The notes under the pieces were generated by a model. It saw only the letters and a program-made list of their open reading frames with translations, was not told the DNA's origin and did no database searches. A DNA stretch of 64,000 nucleotides from Streptomyces violens (GTDB lineage Bacteria > Actinomycetota > Actinomycetes > Streptomycetales > Streptomycetaceae): assembly GCF_000717745.1 (NCBI RefSeq), contig NZ_JOBH01000004.1, positions 186,001 to 250,000 on the forward strand. Reading direction: 5' to 3'. Positions 26,430 through 34,241 of the stretch are shown piece after piece. Made by a program: the position numbers and the translations under genes. The first letter of the stretch is position 1. Every line of letters begins with the position of its first letter.

Positions 26430-27437
26430 GTGCTGATCGGTGACGTCGCGCGACGCTCCGGGGTCAGCGCCCGCATGCTCAGGCATTACGAATCGCTGGG
26501 CCTGGTGCGGCCGACGGGTCGTACCGGTTCCGGCTATCGGGAGTACTCCGGCGAGGACATCCGGCGGATCTTCCACATCGAGAGCCTGCGGTCACTGGGC
26601 CTGTCGCTGCGCGACGTCGGGCGCGCGCTCGATGACCCCGGCTTCGCGCCCGCGGAACTCGTCGACGACCTCATCCGCCGGACGCGAGACCGCATCGCGG
26701 CGGAGACGGAGCTGCTCACGCGACTTCGTCGGATCGGTGCCGCGGAACCCGCCGGCTGGGAGGACGTCCTCCAGACCGTCGCGCTCCTCCAGGCGTTGGG
26801 GTCGAAGAACGAGGGGGCACGGCAGCGCGCGGCCCTGTCCGCGGTCGAGGACGTTCCCGTACCGGTGGAAGCACTGGTCGAGGCCGTGCTGAGCGAGTCG
26901 GACCCGAACGTCGCCGGAGCCCTTCGCTGGGCTCTGGCGCGATCGGGCGGGGACGGGCCGGCACTGCTGGCGGAGGGCCTCGTCTCACCCGCGGCCGAAG
27001 TGCGGAAACGTGCCGTCCAGTCCATCGCCGAGTTCCCGAACGACGAGGCGACCGCACTGCTGCGGGACGCCCTCACGAACCCCGACATCGTGGTCCGCGG
27101 GTACGCGGCTCTGGCGCTCGGGGCACGGGGAGTGGCCGACGCGGTCCCGACACTCCTCGACATGATCGTCGAGGAGCGGGACGACGCCGGCGCAGCCGAT
27201 GCGCTGAGCGCGCTGGCGAGTGATCCCGCGCTGGCGGATCGGATCGCCACCGGGCTCGTCGACTCCCTCGCCCGCCCCACCACGGGATCGGCTGCGCGTC
27301 GACGGCTGACACAGGCGCTGGCGGACATCCCGGGGACCACGGCGTCACGTGCCCTCGAAGCTCTGTCACATGACGAGGACCGTGTTGTTGCGCTCACCGC
27401 GACATGCATTCTCCAGCTGCGCAGCGCGCGAGAGTGA
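26430..27437 (+). CDS. MerR-family regulator fused to HEAT repeats
   Basis: 335 residues from GTG 26430, preceded by AGGAGGGG. The N-terminal MerR winged helix is clear (IGDVARRSGVSARMLRHYESLGLVRP, then GYREY), followed by the dimerisation helix to about residue 100. In place of the usual short effector domain, about 220 residues of HEAT-like repeats follow (RWALARSGGDGPALLAEGL, RKRAVQSIAEFPNDEATALL). No effector cysteines of metal sensors are evident. It probably activates its own operon through the promoter at 25703-25733. Confidence 0.9.
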   Translation: MLIGDVARRSGVSARMLRHYESLGLVRPTGRTGSGYREYSGEDIRRIFHIESLRSLGLSLRDVGRALDDPGFAPAELVDDLIRRTRDRIAAETELLTRLRRIGAAEPAGWEDVLQTVALLQALGSKNEGARQRAALSAVEDVPVPVEALVEAVLSESDPNVAGALRWALARSGGDGPALLAEGLVSPAAEVRKRAVQSIAEFPNDEATALLRDALTNPDIVVRGYAALALGARGVADAVPTLLDMIVEERDDAGAADALSALASDPALADRIATGLVDSLARPTTGSAARRRLTQALADIPGTTASRALEALSHDEDRVVALTATCILQLRSARE

Positions 27438-27451
27438 AGGGCGGGCAGAGG

Positions 27452-27478
27452 CTGAGGCCGGACGGGCAGGGGCCTCAG
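27452..27478. terminator. Hairpin between convergent operons
   Basis: CTGAGGCC (27452-27459) pairs perfectly with GGCCTCAG (27471-27478), loop 11. It follows the MerR gene and faces the end of the dehydrogenase operon. Confidence 0.6.
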
Positions 27479-27497
27479 GGCCGTCGCCGGGGGCGCG

Positions 27498-28505
27498 TCA
27501 GGCGGGCGTCTTGTCCGGGACGATCTGGAGCTTGCGGCCCGTGCCGCGTTTGAAGGTCTCCAGGGCCTCGGCGTACTCGTCCAGCGCGAACCGGTGGGTG
27601 ATCATTGTTTCGGAGTCGATGAAGCCCTTGCCGAGCAGCTCCACGGCACGCCCGTAGCTGTGCAGGATCGCCATCGAGCCGACGATGCGGATCTCGTCGT
27701 TGTAGATCCGGAACGGCGAGAACTTCGCCAGCTCCTGGTCGGGGGCGCAGCCGAACTGCTGGAACGTGCCGCCGCGGATCGGCCGGGTCAGCCCGTCCTC
27801 GATGGCCTTGATGTTGCCGGTGCAGTCCGTGACGACCTCCCAGCCCAGCCGCCGCTCCAGGTCGTCCGCGCTGGTGGCGACGTGGTCCGCGCCCAGCTTC
27901 TTCGCCACCGCGAGGCGGTCCTCGTTGATGTCCACGACGGAGACGGAGCCGGCACCCGCGCGCTGGGCGACCTGCATGTACAGCAGGCCCATGGTGCCCG
28001 CGCCGTAGATCAGGAAGTTGTCGCCGAGCTTGGGGTCGACGATGTCGAAGCCGCGCACGATCGTCGACAGCGGCTCGATGAGCGGGGCGTGCCGCAGTTC
28101 CACGGTCTCCGGCAGCCGGTAACAGTTGCGGGCCGGCACCTTCACGTACTCGGCGGCGGCGCCGTCCACGGTGATGCCGATCGTGCCCCACTGCTCGCAG
28201 AGGTTGCCGCGGCCGATGGCGCAGAAGTGGCAGGCGCCGCAGTAGATCGCCGGGTCGGCGGCGATCTTGTCGCCCTCGGCGAAGGCGGTGACGCCCTCGC
28301 CCACCGCGACGATCTCACCGGAGAACTCGTGCCCCGGGATCACCGGGTACCGGGTGGGCCCGAACTCGCCCGCCAGCATGTGCACATCGGTACCGCACAG
28401 CCCGGCGGCGGTGACCTTGACGACGACCTCGCCGTGGCCCGGCGTCGGGTCCGGCACGGTGGTCACGGAGAGCTTGTGCGGTTCCTCGATGACGACTGCG
28501 CGCAT
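27498..28505 (-). CDS. Zinc-dependent sugar-alcohol-type dehydrogenase
   Basis: 335 residues from ATG 28505 (AAAGG about ten bases upstream; GTG 28514 is the alternative). MDR superfamily: catalytic zinc ligands in GLCGTDVHM and IPGHEF, structural-zinc cysteines in CGACHFCAIGRGNLC, and a Rossmann segment IYGAGTMGLLYMQVAQ followed by VVDIN, suggesting NAD preference. It oxidises a secondary alcohol of a polyol. It is the last gene of a three-gene operon with RpiB-like and TIM-like isomerases, which together suggest four-carbon sugar-alcohol catabolism. The exact polyol is inference. Confidence 0.9.
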   Translation of the reverse strand: MRAVVIEEPHKLSVTTVPDPTPGHGEVVVKVTAAGLCGTDVHMLAGEFGPTRYPVIPGHEFSGEIVAVGEGVTAFAEGDKIAADPAIYCGACHFCAIGRGNLCEQWGTIGITVDGAAAEYVKVPARNCYRLPETVELRHAPLIEPLSTIVRGFDIVDPKLGDNFLIYGAGTMGLLYMQVAQRAGAGSVSVVDINEDRLAVAKKLGADHVATSADDLERRLGWEVVTDCTGNIKAIEDGLTRPIRGGTFQQFGCAPDQELAKFSPFRIYNDEIRIVGSMAILHSYGRAVELLGKGFIDSETMITHRFALDEYAEALETFKRGTGRKLQIVPDKTPA

Positions 28506-28548
28506 GGTGCTCACACCTTTCGGAGGGAGGGGCGGGGGAGCGGCGGTT

Positions 28549-29007
28549 TCAGGCGGGGATGGCGCGGTTACGGGACTCGACCTGCTTGATCTTCTCCACC
28601 TTGGGCGCCGAACCGCCGCCCGCGAAGTCGGAGACCAGCCAGTGGTCCAGGCATACCAGTGCGGCGTGCACGCCCATGGTGCGGCTGCCGAAACAGGCGA
28701 TCTGTGCGTCGTTGGACTTGCGGGCCCGCTCGGCGCTGTAGCTGTCCGGGATCTGCGCGGCGCGGATGCCGGGCACCTTGTTGGCGGCGATGGCCATGCC
28801 GATGCCGGTGCCGCACACGAGGACGGCGCGTTCGTGCTCGCCCCGGGCGACGCTGCGCGCGACCCGCTCGGCCACGTCCGGGTAGTCCTCGTCCGCGGTG
28901 GCGCTCAGGTCGGTGACCGGGTAGCCGCGCTCGGTGAGATGCGCGATCATCGCGTCCTTCATCTCGAAGGCGGCGTCGTCGCAGCCGATGGCGATGCGGT
29001 ACGTCAT
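28549..29007 (-). CDS. RpiB/LacAB-type sugar-phosphate isomerase (EryI/DerI-like)
   Basis: 152 residues. RpiB fold with the catalytic Cys in VCGTGIGMAIAANK and the phosphate-binding region near RAAQIPDSYSAERARKSNDAQIACFG. The usual SDHAG start is replaced by CDDAAFEMK, as in the tetrulose-phosphate isomerases of erythritol and threitol pathways. Genuine pentose-phosphate RpiB genes normally stand alone, so pairing with a second TIM favours the tetritol reading. It lies 21 bases after the TIM-like gene and is probably co-transcribed. Confidence 0.88.
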   Translation of the reverse strand: MTYRIAIGCDDAAFEMKDAMIAHLTERGYPVTDLSATADEDYPDVAERVARSVARGEHERAVLVCGTGIGMAIAANKVPGIRAAQIPDSYSAERARKSNDAQIACFGSRTMGVHAALVCLDHWLVSDFAGGGSAPKVEKIKQVESRNRAIPA

Positions 29008-29028
29008 GGGTGTTCTCCCTGGGAGCGG

Positions 29029-29823
29029 TCAGACCGGTTCAGAGTGGTTCGGGGCGGTTCGGACGGGTGCGATCTCGTCGAGGACGCGGCGCAGGCCCTC
29101 GGTGTCGTGCGCGAGCCGGCCGAGGAACAGGCCGTCGACGGGGCCGGCGGAGAGCCGGGCGTACGTACCGGGCCCGGCGGTGCCGCCGTAGATCAGGCGG
29201 CCGCGTACGTCGTGCTCGTCCAGGCAGGCGCGGATCGCGGCGGCCACCGCGAGGACGTGATCGGCGGGGGCGGGGTCGGCGGCGCCGATGGCCCAGACCG
29301 GTTCGTACGCGATGACCACCTCGCTGCCGGGCACGGCGCCCGCCAGCGCGGCCCGCACCTGCTGACGCGTCTCCTCGACGGCCGCCCCGAGATCGGCGCC
29401 GTCCCGCTCGCCCGCGCAGACGACGGGAACCAGCCCGGCGGCGGTGGCGGCGCGGGTCTTGGCGCGCACGGTCTCGTCGGTCTCGCCGAAGTACGCGCGC
29501 CGCTCGGCGTGCCCCACCTCGACGTACGTGGCGCCGGCCTCGGCGAGCATCCCGGCGGACACCTCGCCGGTCCACGGGCCGGACTCGGCCCAGTGCACGT
29601 CCTGCGCGCCGAAGGCCACGCCGGTGCCGGCCAGCAGCTCGCGGGCGTCGGCCAGGGCCGGGAAGGCGGGGAGGACGAAGAGGTCGACGGCGCGTGCGCC
29701 GAGCGCGGCGGTGCCGGCCAGCGCGGCGACGTCCGCGAGCCACTTCCGGGTCTCGGCGAGACCGAAGTACAGCTTCAGCGAGACGCCGATCACGGGGCGG
29801 CGGTCAGGGATCACGTCATTCAT
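29029..29823 (-). CDS. Triosephosphate-isomerase-like sugar-phosphate isomerase (EryH/LerI-like)
   Basis: 264 residues from ATG 29823. Catalytic residues are kept: His in VEVGHAERR, Glu in VIAYEPVWAIG, and Lys in GVSLKLYF where true glycolytic TIM has NWKMN. That substitution is typical of second TIM copies in erythritol clusters, which act on tetrulose phosphates. It is the first gene of the operon TIM-like, RpiB-like, dehydrogenase. No sugar kinase is present in the window, so the phosphorylation step must be coded elsewhere. Two matched palindromes just upstream probably control the operon. Confidence 0.85.
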   Translation of the reverse strand: MNDVIPDRRPVIGVSLKLYFGLAETRKWLADVAALAGTAALGARAVDLFVLPAFPALADARELLAGTGVAFGAQDVHWAESGPWTGEVSAGMLAEAGATYVEVGHAERRAYFGETDETVRAKTRAATAAGLVPVVCAGERDGADLGAAVEETRQQVRAALAGAVPGSEVVIAYEPVWAIGAADPAPADHVLAVAAAIRACLDEHDVRGRLIYGGTAGPGTYARLSAGPVDGLFLGRLAHDTEGLRRVLDEIAPVRTAPNHSEPV

Positions 29824-29845
29824 GATGCTTAAAACAAAAGCACCT

Positions 29846-29877
29846 GTGAAGTTCACAAGTCAAGGCGTGAACTTCAC
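29846..29877. promoter_or_regulatory. Paired operator GTGAA-N-TTCAC
   Basis: Two 11-bp palindromes, GTGAAGTTCAC (29846-29856) and GTGAACTTCAC (29867-29877), have centres 21 bases apart, two helical turns. A -35-like TTGACT (minus strand, 29858-29863) lies between them. They start 23 bases upstream of the TIM-like gene. Likely repressor sites for the sugar-alcohol operon, possibly also affecting the divergent monooxygenase gene. Confidence 0.7.
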
Positions 29878-29990
29878 GAGATCGGTGTTATTTCGGCCGG
29901 GTCGTGTCGCTGAGGTGAGGTGACGCGCGGAGGGTGCGCGAAGGTGCGGAATAGCTGCGAGCCCGCTACGGTTGGGCGGTGTAGTTCACG

Positions 29991-30026
29991 ATTCAACTAA
30001 CGCAGTGCATTCAACCAACGCAGCGC
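29991..30026 (+). repeat. Tandem 18-bp duplication in the luciferase-like gene leader
   Basis: ATTCAACTAACGCAGTGC (29991-30008) is followed directly by ATTCAACCAACGCAGCGC (30009-30026), two differences. It ends 15 bases before the ATG and probably lies in the 5' untranslated region. Confidence 0.85.
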
Positions 30027-30041
30027 ACGGAGGCGGGCACC

Positions 30042-31142
30042 ATGCAGTTCGGGATCTTCACCGTCGGAGACGTCACCACCGACCCGACGACGGGCCGGAC
30101 GCCGACCGAGCACGAGCGGATCAAGGCGATGCTCGCCATCGCGCTCAAGGCCGAGGAAGTGGGCCTGGACGTCTTCGCCACCGGCGAGCACCACAACCCG
30201 CCCTTCGTGCCGTCCTCGCCGACCACCATGCTCGGCTACATCGCGGCGCGCACGGAGAAGCTGATCCTCTCCACGTCCACCACGCTGATCACCACCAACG
30301 ACCCGGTGAAGATCGCCGAGGACTTCGCGATGCTGCAGCACATCGCCGACGGCCGGGTGGACGTGATGATGGGCCGCGGCAACACCGGCCCGGTCTACCC
30401 CTGGTTCGGCCAGGACATCCGCCAGGGCATCCCGCTCGCCATCGAGAACTACGCCCTGCTGCACAAGCTGTGGCGCGAGGACGTGGTCGACTGGGAGGGC
30501 AAGTTCCGCACCCCGCTGCAGGGCTTCACCTCGACCCCGCGCCCGCTGGACGGCGTACCGCCCTTCGTGTGGCACGGCTCCATCCGCAGCCCGGAGATCG
30601 CCGAACAGGCCGCGTACTACGGTGACGGCTTCTTCGCCAACAACATCTTCTGGCCCAAGCACCACTTCCAGCAGCTCATCCGCCTCTACCGGCACCGCTA
30701 CGCGCAGTACGGGCACGGCACCCCCGAGCAGGCGATGGTCGGCCTCGGCGGCCAGGTGTTCATGCGGAAGAACTCCCAGGACGCGGTCCGCGAGTTCCGC
30801 CCGTACTTCGACAACGCGCCCGTCTACGGGCACGGCCCCTCCCTGGAGGAGTTCACCGAGCAGACCCCGCTGACCGTCGGCAGCCCGCAGCAGGTCATCG
30901 AGAAGACCCTTGCCTTCCGCGAGTACTTCGGCGACTACCAGCGCCAGCTGTTCCTGATGGACCACGCGGGTCTGCCGTTGAAGACCGTGCTGGAGCAGCT
31001 CGACATGCTCGGCGAAGAGGTCGTCCCCGTGCTCCGCAAGGAGTTCGCCAAGAACCGCCCGGCCGAGGTGCCGGACGGGCCGACGCACGCGGCGCGCGTC
31101 GCCGAGCGCGACGCCGCGGCCCTGGAGGAGGTGGCGGAATGA
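30042..31142 (+). CDS. CE1758-type luciferase-like FMN monooxygenase
   Basis: 366 residues from ATG 30042 (GGAGG upstream). A bacterial-luciferase-like TIM barrel: FATGEHHNPPFVPSSPTTML near residue 50, LSTSTTLITTNDPVKIAEDF, and DVMMGRGNTGPVYPWFG. It uses reduced FMN and oxygen to oxidise an organic substrate. The next gene, overlapping by 4 bases, encodes an FMN reductase; this monooxygenase-reductase duo is the CE1758/CE1759 pair known from actinobacteria. The substrate is not established for the family. Confidence 0.92.
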   Translation: MQFGIFTVGDVTTDPTTGRTPTEHERIKAMLAIALKAEEVGLDVFATGEHHNPPFVPSSPTTMLGYIAARTEKLILSTSTTLITTNDPVKIAEDFAMLQHIADGRVDVMMGRGNTGPVYPWFGQDIRQGIPLAIENYALLHKLWREDVVDWEGKFRTPLQGFTSTPRPLDGVPPFVWHGSIRSPEIAEQAAYYGDGFFANNIFWPKHHFQQLIRLYRHRYAQYGHGTPEQAMVGLGGQVFMRKNSQDAVREFRPYFDNAPVYGHGPSLEEFTEQTPLTVGSPQQVIEKTLAFREYFGDYQRQLFLMDHAGLPLKTVLEQLDMLGEEVVPVLRKEFAKNRPAEVPDGPTHAARVAERDAAALEEVAE

Positions 31143-31786
31143 AGCCGCTGAAGATCGTGGCCGTCTCGGCGGGGCTGGGCGTCCCGTCGTCCACCCGCCT
31201 GCTGGCCGACCGGCTGTCGGAGGCCACCCGGCAGCGCCTGGCGGGTGACGAGCCGGCCCGCGTGGTCGAGGTACACGTCGTCGAACTGCGCGACCTGGCC
31301 ACCGACATCGCGCACAACATGGTGACCGGCTTCCCGTCGCCCGCGCTGGCCGAGACGATCGAGGCGGTGACGGAGGCGGACGGCCTGATCGCCGTCACGC
31401 CGATCTTCACCGCCTCCTACAGCGGGCTGTTCAAGTCGTTCTTCGACGTGATCGACAACACCGCGCTGACCGGCAAGCCCGTACTGATCGCGGCGACCGG
31501 CGGTACGGCCCGGCACTCGCTCGCCCTGGAGCACGCGCTGCGCCCGCTCTTCGCGTATCTGCGCGCGGTGGTCGTACCGACCGCCGTGTACGCGGCGTCC
31601 GAGGACTGGGGCACGGGCGGCAGCGGCCCCGGCGGCGCGCTCACGGAACGCATCGACCGGGCGGCGGGGGAGCTGGCCGCCCTGGCCCTGGGGCGGGCGG
31701 CCACGGCACCCGCGGCCGAGCCGGCCGACGACGCCTTTGACGTCGTGCCCTTCGCCGAACAGCTGGCCGCGCTGCGGGCCAACTGA
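31139..31786 (+). CDS. CE1759-type NAD(P)H-dependent FMN reductase
   Basis: 215 residues, ATG overlapping the upstream stop. Flavodoxin-like fold: the phosphate-binding loop follows IVAVSAGLGVPSSTRLLADRL, FMN contacts lie in TPIFTASYSGLFKSFFDVID, and the late loop is ATGGTARHSLAL. It supplies reduced FMN to the monooxygenase coded just before it. The C-terminal 50 residues are Ala-rich and variable. Confidence 0.92.
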   Translation: MKPLKIVAVSAGLGVPSSTRLLADRLSEATRQRLAGDEPARVVEVHVVELRDLATDIAHNMVTGFPSPALAETIEAVTEADGLIAVTPIFTASYSGLFKSFFDVIDNTALTGKPVLIAATGGTARHSLALEHALRPLFAYLRAVVVPTAVYAASEDWGTGGSGPGGALTERIDRAAGELAALALGRAATAPAAEPADDAFDVVPFAEQLAALRAN

Positions 31787-31940
31787 CCTGCGCGGCACGG
31801 CGTACCGCAGGTCCGCCATGACCTCCGAGGTCATCGACGCGCTGACCCGGGCCTGGAAACGTACGGGTCAGCGCGGGCCGCACGGAGCGGCCGCCGGCCA
31901 TTCGGGCCTTCGGGCCCTGAGGCAACCAGAGGGGACTGCC

Positions 31941-32279
31941 ATGAGCGCGTACGCCGTGGGTCACATAAAGGGCGAGAGCCGGCACGAGGACGTGCTGTCC
32001 TACATGGAGCGCATCCAGGAGACGCTCGACCCCTTCGGGGGCCGCTTCCGGGTGCACGCCGCCAAGGCCGAGGTCCTTGAGGGCACCTGGCCCGGCCACC
32101 TGGTCCTCATCGAGTTCCCGGACCTGGAGCAGGCCCGTGCCTGGTACGACTCGCCCGCCTACCAGGAGCTCATCCCGCTGCGCACCCGCCACCTCGACGC
32201 GGACATCCTGCTGGTCCCGGGCGTCCCGCCGGGCTATGAGGCGGCGCAGACGGCAGCCGCCCGACGCGCGGCGGTCTAG
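31941..32279 (+). CDS. DUF1330 family protein
   Basis: 112 residues from ATG 31941 (AGAGGGG upstream). A ferredoxin-like dimeric alpha/beta-barrel domain typical of DUF1330: VGHIKGESRHEDVLSYMERI, EVLEGTWPGHLVLIEFPDLE and ARAWYDSPAYQELIPLRTRH. Function unproven; related folds are monooxygenases or isomerases. It follows the FMN reductase by 154 bases, so it may be a separate unit. Confidence 0.9.
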   Translation: MSAYAVGHIKGESRHEDVLSYMERIQETLDPFGGRFRVHAAKAEVLEGTWPGHLVLIEFPDLEQARAWYDSPAYQELIPLRTRHLDADILLVPGVPPGYEAAQTAAARRAAV

Positions 32280-32316
32280 AACCTGTGTCGGAGCGCCGGC
32301 CGGCGTGGCGCGCGGT

Positions 32317-33321
32317 TCACAGACCGGCGACCTCCGCGAGGACCCTGGCTTCCATCAACTCCTCGCCCCCGCCCGGTACATCGTCGTGCGCGGCGGCCCA
32401 CAGGGCGCTCTCGACGGAGCGGGCCACGCCCCAGGCCGCCGCGCGCTCGGGCGGTATGCCGAGCCGGTCGGCGAGCAGCCGCAGCCGGGTGCGCAGCAGT
32501 GCCTCCGGTGCGTCGTACTCGAACGGGTCGTCGAGCTGGGTCAGCAAGGGCCAGGGGTCGTACCCCGGGTCGCCGGTCATCGGCTTCGGGTCGATGGCGA
32601 GCCAGCCCCGCGGGCCGTCGGCGGCCAGCACGTTGCCGGGGTTGAAGTCGCCGTGCACGACGACCTCGCGGCGGGCGGTCGCGGGCAGCTCGCGCAGCAG
32701 GGACGCGCCGAGCTCCACCAGGCCGGGATCGTACGGCGGCCGGAGCCGGTCCATCCGTTCGCGTACCTGGTCCGACCATTCGGCGCAGACCGCCGCCACG
32801 GTTTCCAGCTCGCCGTCCGGAGGCCGGGGCGCGCGCCACAGCGCGTCCAGTACATCGGCGGCGCGGTCCAGCCCCGCCTCGGGGGAGAGGGTGGCGTCGG
32901 CGTGCCGGTCGGCTTCCGGTACCGCGTCGAGCAGCGTGGTGCCCGGTACGCAGCGTTCGAGGAGCAGCGCGTGCCGTGCCGGGTCGTGGGCGAGCAGCCG
33001 GACCGCGCCGTGGCCGCTCCAGGCGCGCAGCGCGGCGGCCTCGCCCGCGGCCTCCCGGTGCGGCCAGGTCACCTTCAGTACGGCCGGGTCGCCGTCGGGC
33101 AGCCGCACCGGGGCCACCCAGGAGCAGCTGCCGCCGTGGAACGGGGGCGACAGGCGCAGCTCCCACCGTTCGGCGGCCTCGCGGACCAGTCGCGGCAGCC
33201 GGGCCAGCCAGGCCCGGCCGGAGGCATGCGCGGTCACGGTCCCGGCCACGGGGAGGCCGGGCGGGAAGAGCTCGGGCCGCCAGGGGGCGGTCTCGGCACC
33301 GGCGTACGGGGGCTGAGGCAT
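32317..33321 (-). CDS. APH(6)/hydroxyurea-type phosphotransferase
   Basis: 334 residues from ATG 33321. Kinase fold with Lys in DPAVLKVTWPHREAAGEAAAL, catalytic loop VVHGDFNPGNVL and metal Asp in WLAIDPKPMTGDPGYD. These match the aminoglycoside/hydroxyurea phosphotransferase family (streptomycin 6-kinase relatives). Known members inactivate streptomycin or hydroxyurea by phosphorylation; many chromosomal copies have unknown substrates, so resistance here is possible, not shown. Divergent from a TetR gene across about 110 bases. Confidence 0.88.
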   Translation of the reverse strand: MPQPPYAGAETAPWRPELFPPGLPVAGTVTAHASGRAWLARLPRLVREAAERWELRLSPPFHGGSCSWVAPVRLPDGDPAVLKVTWPHREAAGEAAALRAWSGHGAVRLLAHDPARHALLLERCVPGTTLLDAVPEADRHADATLSPEAGLDRAADVLDALWRAPRPPDGELETVAAVCAEWSDQVRERMDRLRPPYDPGLVELGASLLRELPATARREVVVHGDFNPGNVLAADGPRGWLAIDPKPMTGDPGYDPWPLLTQLDDPFEYDAPEALLRTRLRLLADRLGIPPERAAAWGVARSVESALWAAAHDDVPGGGEELMEARVLAEVAGL

Positions 33322-33430
33322 GGCCGCACGGTAGCGGTTGCCGGGGCTGCGCGGTGGCCGCGCGGTGGGGTGCGGGACGAGGTATGAAATTGTTGAGTGC
33401 CCGCCAGGACGAGAAAGAGGCGTACGGCGC

Positions 33431-34051
33431 ATGACGGAGAGCCCGGCCGCACGGCCCAGGAACCCGCGCGGCCAGGGTGACCGGCTGCGCGAGGAGCTGC
33501 TGAGCGCCACGGAACGGCTGCTGGAGCAGGTCGGCAGCGAGGACGCGCTGTCACTGCGCGCCGTGGCCCGCGAGGCGGGCGTCGCGGCGCCCAGCATCTA
33601 CCGGCACTTCGCCGACAAGACCGAGCTGGTCTGGGCGACGATGCAGGTCAGCTATGAGCGGCTGGTCGAGGACATGGCGGCGGCCGGCGCGCTGGTCCCG
33701 GAAGGGGACCCGGTGGCCCGGCTGCGTGCCCGGCTGCGCGCCTACTGCACGTACGCCATCGACCATCCGGCGAAGTACCGCCTGCTCTACGAGACCCGGC
33801 AGTCCCCGGTCGGCCCCGAGCGGCTGGCGCAGCACCCGGCGGGGCTGCTGGTGCGCGGCCTGCACGACGCACTGGCGGCGTGCGAGGAGGCGGGCTGGCG
33901 GGTGCGCGGCTCCCGGGAGGAGGCGCCGTACGTCCTGTGGTCGGCGGTGCACGGCCGGGTGATGCTCTGGCAGGTCCTGCCCGCGACGAAGAATCCCGAA
34001 CGCCTGCACCGTTTCGTGGACGAGATCCTGGAGCTGTTGCTGGAGCGCTGA
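33431..34051 (+). CDS. TetR-family regulator
   Basis: 206 residues from ATG 33431. The N-terminal helix-turn-helix is clear: LSLRAVAREAGVAAPSIYRHFADKTELV. The C-terminal ligand domain includes YCTYAIDHPAKYRLLYETRQSP and FVDEILELLL, of the TetR_C_33-like kind. Neighbours are the divergent APH-like gene and, 190 bases downstream on the same strand, the P450 operon; either may be its target. Confidence 0.92.
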   Translation: MTESPAARPRNPRGQGDRLREELLSATERLLEQVGSEDALSLRAVAREAGVAAPSIYRHFADKTELVWATMQVSYERLVEDMAAAGALVPEGDPVARLRARLRAYCTYAIDHPAKYRLLYETRQSPVGPERLAQHPAGLLVRGLHDALAACEEAGWRVRGSREEAPYVLWSAVHGRVMLWQVLPATKNPERLHRFVDEILELLLER

Positions 34052-34241
34052 TCTTCGCGTATCGATCTGCGGTCTGTTTCGTGAGGACCTTGAGTTGTAA
34101 TTAGCACCTAACCGCCGCTTCAGCCTCGCTCAGGCACCCCCCCGGCTCGTTTGCCTGCCTATTACGCATGTAAGTTTACGGTTGTTAGGCGAAGCCCCAC
34201 CGCGGCGCACGTCCTTGCGGTACGTGCCTTCTAGGAGCGAC

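Noticed and set aside
34162..34173. TTAC-GCAT-GTAA dyad upstream of the CYP105 gene as a TetR site
   Set aside because: Arms of only four bases and no second copy near the TetR promoter; too weak to list.
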